From Gammaproteobacteria bacterium (GTDB lineage Bacteria > Pseudomonadota > Gammaproteobacteria > Pseudomonadales > Pseudohongiellaceae): a stretch of 64,000 nt of DNA. The notes beneath the pieces are model-generated. The model was not told the DNA's origin. It saw only the letters and a program-made list of their open reading frames with translations, and did not search any database. Both the position numbers and the translations under genes were made by a program. This document shows, in pieces, positions 60,580-64,000 of the stretch (position 1 is its first letter; each line of letters starts with the position of its first letter). The stretch covers positions 174,590-238,589 of the forward strand of contig JAUXNX010000023.1 of NCBI GenBank assembly GCA_030682575.1, in the 5' to 3' direction.

Positions 60580-62580
60580 CTATGCGGGCGAGCGCTTCTG
60601 CCAGAAAATCACGCCAAGCAGGAGCAGGGCGCCGACGACATGATATAGCACTCCGAACGGATACCACATCGTCAACACGAAGGCGGCCAGCAGCATGGCG
60701 GCCGTCAACAGGTTCAGAGGCTTGTCGAGACGCCACTGCAGCAGTCCAGCGGCAGCATACAACCCCATACATGACCAGAAGAAGACGCTCAGGCGTTCAG
60801 GCCAGGTGCCCGTAACCAGCGGTGAGTAGGCGAACAATACCGGCACCAGATAGAGCCCCTTGGCCAGCTTCCAGGACGTCATGCCGGTGGCCATGGGTTT
60901 GGTGCCGGCGATGCCCGCCGCAGCAAATGCGGCAAGACAGACCGGTGGCGTGATATTGCTGTCCTGGGAGAGCCAGAAAATGATCAGGTGAGCACTTAAC
61001 AACATACCCGCCAGCAGTGCAGGATCGAGTAGCTGTGTACGCAGCAACTGGCGCATCTCCAGTGGCATTTCCTGCAGAGCGACGAGCGGATCACCACCGA
61101 ACAGTCCAAGGGTTGCACGCACACTGGCGGGCAGGTCGGGAGCCTGCAGAGCCTGCAACAGGTAATCCTGGGCTATGAGGTCGTAGATCACGGGTGCGGA
61201 CAGCGTTGCCAGAACGATGTAGGCGGCAGTCACAGGCAAACCCATACCCAGTATCAGAGATGCCAACGCCACCAGCACCAGCGTGATGATCAGGCTGCCC
61301 TGTGCCCATTCCACAATCATCAGCGAGAAGGCATTGCCGATGCCGGTGGTCGTGACCACATTGATGATCAGACCTACAGCCACCAGCAGCAGCGCGGTTG
61401 TCGTCATGTTGCGAATGCTGTCGACACAGGCATCGAAGCAGGCCTGCCAGCCCATGGGGGTGGGCGAGAGCCATGACGCGGCAATGGTGGCGATGATTGC
61501 AAATACGGCGGCCATGATTGCCGTGTAGCCGATCAGCAGGGCGCCAATCAACACCCCCAGCGGCACCAGAAAATGCCAGCCCTGTCTGAAGACGGTGCCA
61601 ACGGTCTCGGTTGCTTCAATACTGTCGGCTGTCAGCCCCAGGCGCTTGGCCTCGATGCGCACGAAGAATCCGACCGTGAGGAAATACAGCATCGCAGGCA
61701 GGATCGAGACGGCGACGATCTGGGTGTAGGGCAGATTGGTGTAACCAGCCATCACAAACGCACCGGCTCCCATGATTGGTGGCATCAGCGCACCGCCCGT
61801 GGAAGCTGCGGCTTCTACTCCGGCCGCGAACTGCGGAGGGAAGCCCGACCGCTTCATCATCGGTATGGTGATCACGCCGGTCGAGACGGTATTGGCGATG
61901 GCAGAGCCGGATACCGAACCCATCAACCCCGAGCCCACCACGGAGACCAGTCCGGCACCGCCTGTGAAACGTCCCGCGAGGCAGCGGGCGAGTCTGACTA
62001 TGAAATCCCCTGCACCGGATTTGAGCAGGAAGGCACCGAACAGAATGAACATGAACACATAGGTGGTGGAAATCGTGGCGGTGTTGCCGAACATGCCCTC
62101 AGCGCTGAAGAAGCTGCGGTACAGCACTGTTTCCGTGCTGAGGCCAGGAAAAGAGAACATGCCTGGCACATAGCGTCCAAGGAAGAGGATGTAGCATAAG
62201 GAGATGACGATCAACGCAGGCGTGAACCAGCCCGAGGTGCGCCGCGTGAACTCGATCGCCATCAGCACGGCAATGCCTGACACCACGTAGTCTGAGAAGA
62301 TGAATTCCGCCTCGCGTGCGTACAGGGCATCCTCAAACAGGATCAGGTAGACGGGAATCGCCACAGCCACAAGCGCCAGCGTGATGTTGATGCCCCTGCG
62401 CAGCAACCCGGTGTGGCCATTGCTGCGCAGGCGCTCATTGTCGGCCAGCGCACAGAGCGCACAGAAACCACCGAAGTGAAGCGCCGCGAACCAGAGTTCT
62501 GAAAGTGCAGCGAAGACATTGACGTACACGTGGAATATTGCAAACAGGAATGCGGCCCAGCGCAACATCGGAGATTTCAT
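60580..62580 (-). CDS. TRAP transporter fused 4TM/12TM permease
   Basis: A 666-residue protein with about 16-18 helices. The N-terminal four-helix part corresponds to the small DctQ-like subunit and the rest to the DctM-like large subunit, with the hallmark GSVSGSAIANTVSTGVITIPMMKRSGFPPQFAAGVEAAASTGG region (here cited only by its ends, residues 222-265) and ILGMGLPVTAAYIVLATL. Such fusions pair with TAXI-type binding proteins, and one is coded 17 bases upstream. The system takes up a small organic anion using a sodium gradient; the substrate is unknown. Confidence 0.93.
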   Translation of the reverse strand: MKSPMLRWAAFLFAIFHVYVNVFAALSELWFAALHFGGFCALCALADNERLRSNGHTGLLRRGINITLALVAVAIPVYLILFEDALYAREAEFIFSDYVVSGIAVLMAIEFTRRTSGWFTPALIVISLCYILFLGRYVPGMFSFPGLSTETVLYRSFFSAEGMFGNTATISTTYVFMFILFGAFLLKSGAGDFIVRLARCLAGRFTGGAGLVSVVGSGLMGSVSGSAIANTVSTGVITIPMMKRSGFPPQFAAGVEAAASTGGALMPPIMGAGAFVMAGYTNLPYTQIVAVSILPAMLYFLTVGFFVRIEAKRLGLTADSIEATETVGTVFRQGWHFLVPLGVLIGALLIGYTAIMAAVFAIIATIAASWLSPTPMGWQACFDACVDSIRNMTTTALLLVAVGLIINVVTTTGIGNAFSLMIVEWAQGSLIITLVLVALASLILGMGLPVTAAYIVLATLSAPVIYDLIAQDYLLQALQAPDLPASVRATLGLFGGDPLVALQEMPLEMRQLLRTQLLDPALLAGMLLSAHLIIFWLSQDSNITPPVCLAAFAAAGIAGTKPMATGMTSWKLAKGLYLVPVLFAYSPLVTGTWPERLSVFFWSCMGLYAAAGLLQWRLDKPLNLLTAAMLLAAFVLTMWYPFGVLYHVVGALLLLGVIFWQKRSPA

Positions 62581-62597
62581 GGCGTCGGCGGCTCCTG

Positions 62598-63683
62598 CTA
62601 CTGGTCTTGCGGCTGGTCTGGCTGCTCTGCCAGCAACAGGTGGTCGGGAATCTCCAGGCCGCGTTCACGATAGTAGCGCAACGCTCCTGGGTGTAGCGGC
62701 GCTGCAAGTCCCTTGAGGGCGGCCTCGAACTTCATGTCCTTGGTGGCGGCGTGAATGTCCTGCATGGTGCCGAGGTTTTCCCAAATCATTTTGGTGATGA
62801 GGTAGACGTGCTCGTCCGGAATATCATCGCGCACCACCAACACATTGGGCGAGGCGATGGAGCGCAGTGTCTCGGTTTGATTGGGGTAGGTGCCTGGAGC
62901 GAAATCGTACCAGTCCCACAGCGGGTAACGGCTGTTGAGGGTGTCGAGTTCTTCCTGCGAGAAACTCAACAACGTGATGCGATTGCCCATCTGCGCAAAG
63001 GCCTGGGTGATGGCGCTGGCAGGTGCCCCTGCGGGCACGTTGATGCCGACGACATTGCCGTCCTGCATGGCGCCTGCGGCAGCCTCGTAACCCATGTAAC
63101 CGAAGGTCATGGCGCTTTCGTAGTCGATACCCAGTTGCTCCAGGATGTAACGTCCGGTCTGTTCCGCGCCAGAGTTGCGTGCACCAAGCACGACACGCTC
63201 GCCACGCAACTGTCCGAAATCGCTCAACGTGCCGTCCTTGACCAGATTGGTCAGCAGCACGAAATGCTCGACGTTGAACCACATTGCGCTGACGCTGCGC
63301 ATTTCTGTCTGCGGATTACGAATCGGTCCTTCGCCATTCCATGCCCAGGCGGCGAAGACTCCCTGGATAATGGCAAATTGCGCTTCGTTGTCACGCAGCA
63401 GCTTCACGTTCTCCAGTGAGCCAGCAGAGCTGATGGCAGAGAGGGAAACATTGTGGGCGGGTTGCAGTTGGGATTTGGAGATCGTCGCCATGGCGACACC
63501 GATCGGATAATAGGCGCCGCCCACTGTTGCGGTAGTCAGGATGTAAGGGCGGTTGGCAGAAAGCTCTTCGGAGCAGGCGGTGAGAAGGGCACTTGCACAC
63601 ATTGCCACCACCAGGCGTTTCAGCCCACGGGACAGCCCTGATATCTGCAGGCCATCACTCTCTGGTCGGTGGTGTTTCCACAT
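62598..63683 (-). CDS. TAXI-family TRAP transporter substrate-binding lipoprotein
   Basis: A 361-residue precursor. The signal sequence ends with the lipobox LLTAC (Cys near residue 37), so the binder is tethered rather than free in the periplasm. LTTATVGGAYYPIGVAMA at the mature start, SAGSLENVKLLRDNEAQFAIIQ, LGARNSGAEQTGRYILEQLG and IASPNVLVVRDDIPDEHVYLITK are standard TAXI motifs. It delivers substrate to the fused permease coded next, 17 bases downstream. Confidence 0.93.
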   Translation of the reverse strand: MWKHHRPESDGLQISGLSRGLKRLVVAMCASALLTACSEELSANRPYILTTATVGGAYYPIGVAMATISKSQLQPAHNVSLSAISSAGSLENVKLLRDNEAQFAIIQGVFAAWAWNGEGPIRNPQTEMRSVSAMWFNVEHFVLLTNLVKDGTLSDFGQLRGERVVLGARNSGAEQTGRYILEQLGIDYESAMTFGYMGYEAAAGAMQDGNVVGINVPAGAPASAITQAFAQMGNRITLLSFSQEELDTLNSRYPLWDWYDFAPGTYPNQTETLRSIASPNVLVVRDDIPDEHVYLITKMIWENLGTMQDIHAATKDMKFEAALKGLAAPLHPGALRYYRERGLEIPDHLLLAEQPDQPQDQ

Positions 63684-63870
63684 GCTGCTAAGGTCTTTTT
63701 ATTGGTGGGAAAGCGCAAAAAGGCGTGGCTTTCCGTTGTTGTAATTGTGTGCCGATAGGGCGAAATCCCTGCACTTGAGCGGCGGTCGATGAAAACATAC
63801 TTCTCCTGAAAGTACAAACCTTGGGGGGTGGGTTGGTGCTTTCGAGCGGTCGTGGCTCGGGGCGGGGGTG
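63684..63870. other. gap upstream of TRAP operon
   Basis: It includes a short hairpin (GGAAAGC / GCTTTCC around GCAAAAAGGCGTG, about 63.71 kb) and probably the leftward TRAP promoter. No gene is recognised. The right part merges into the palindromic repeat listed next. Confidence 0.4.
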
Positions 63871-64000
63871 GGGCACTGCCGTTCTGCGGCTGACCTGCGC
63901 CGCTCCGCGGTGCCCTCTCTGCGCAAAAAGCCCAAGGTCTTTTTGCTGCGTTCGGCTTGGCCTTTCAAGCCGCAGAACCGGACCCCGTCTCCATCTCCCG
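63871..64000 (+). repeat. structured palindromic element, family A copy 3 (cut by window end)
   Basis: Same orientation and core as the element at 15.7 kb, including CCGCTCCGCGGTGCCCTC and the hairpin GCAAAAAG / CTTTTTGC. The outer stem differs again: CCGTTCTGCGGCT (63879-63891) pairs with AGCCGCAGAACCGG (63968-63981). The remaining outer arm may continue beyond 64000. Confidence 0.8.

Overview
The window looks like chromosome of a free-living, probably marine or aquatic gammaproteobacterium of fairly high GC content. The gene families point that way: YaeQ, DUF2058, YgfB/UPF0149, a biosynthetic SpeA, many periplasmic enzymes and TonB- and TRAP-dependent uptake. Pseudomonas-like REP palindromes fit as well. 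I cannot name the species. There is no rRNA, CRISPR array, intact transposase or prophage.

Layout. 1-12 kb: a leftward housekeeping block (yaeQ, DoxX, YkgJ, DUF2058), then an MFS exporter, a PlsB-like acyltransferase, an exported phosphatase, a POT peptide transporter and an M3 lipoprotein peptidase. 12-22.8 kb: an unusual exported FAH-fold protein, a TonB receptor, CvfB, then YgfB-amidase-SpeB-SpeA (arginine to agmatine to putrescine). Two intergenic gaps here are packed with structured palindromic repeats. 22.8-29.8 kb: a TetR-controlled RND efflux tripartite operon with visible operators. 30-38 kb: GFA, a DoxX/LysR divergent pair, a methyltransferase, a leftward PQQ dehydrogenase-YceI-YceI operon and a CapA-like protein. 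39.0-40.6 kb: an AT-rich islet coding for a double-glycine-leader bacteriocin and two tandem paralogous membrane proteins. It sits on the 3' side of the selenocysteine tRNA gene. 40.9-47.7 kb: the selenocysteine machinery (selC tRNA, SelB, SelA) interleaved with a beta-carbonic anhydrase, an aldose dehydrogenase and a 2-hydroxyacid dehydrogenase. 47.9-51 kb: CopC-CopD and a Na/Pi cotransporter preceded by a convincing PhoB box. 51-60 kb: a long leftward operon (Ca/Na antiporter, DUF58, transglutaminase, MoxR, TPR protein, Bcr-type MFS). 60-63.7 kb: TM2 protein and a TAXI-type TRAP transporter.

Most unusual content. (1) Two unrelated families of about 130-165 bp palindromic elements share one design: a conserved core with internal hairpins, enclosed by long outer stems whose sequence differs from copy to copy yet remains complementary. 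In one family the only four differences I can see in the core form two compensatory base-pair changes. (2) The orphan microcin-like islet next to selC, with a terminator directly after the precursor gene. (3) A REP pair that has become coding sequence, forming the n-region of a signal peptide. (4) A PhoB box, and TetR operators placed inside their promoters.

Start codons were moved from the longest frame wherever a ribosome-binding site or a signal peptide argued for a shorter one. All functional calls rest on reading the translated sequences, not on database searches.
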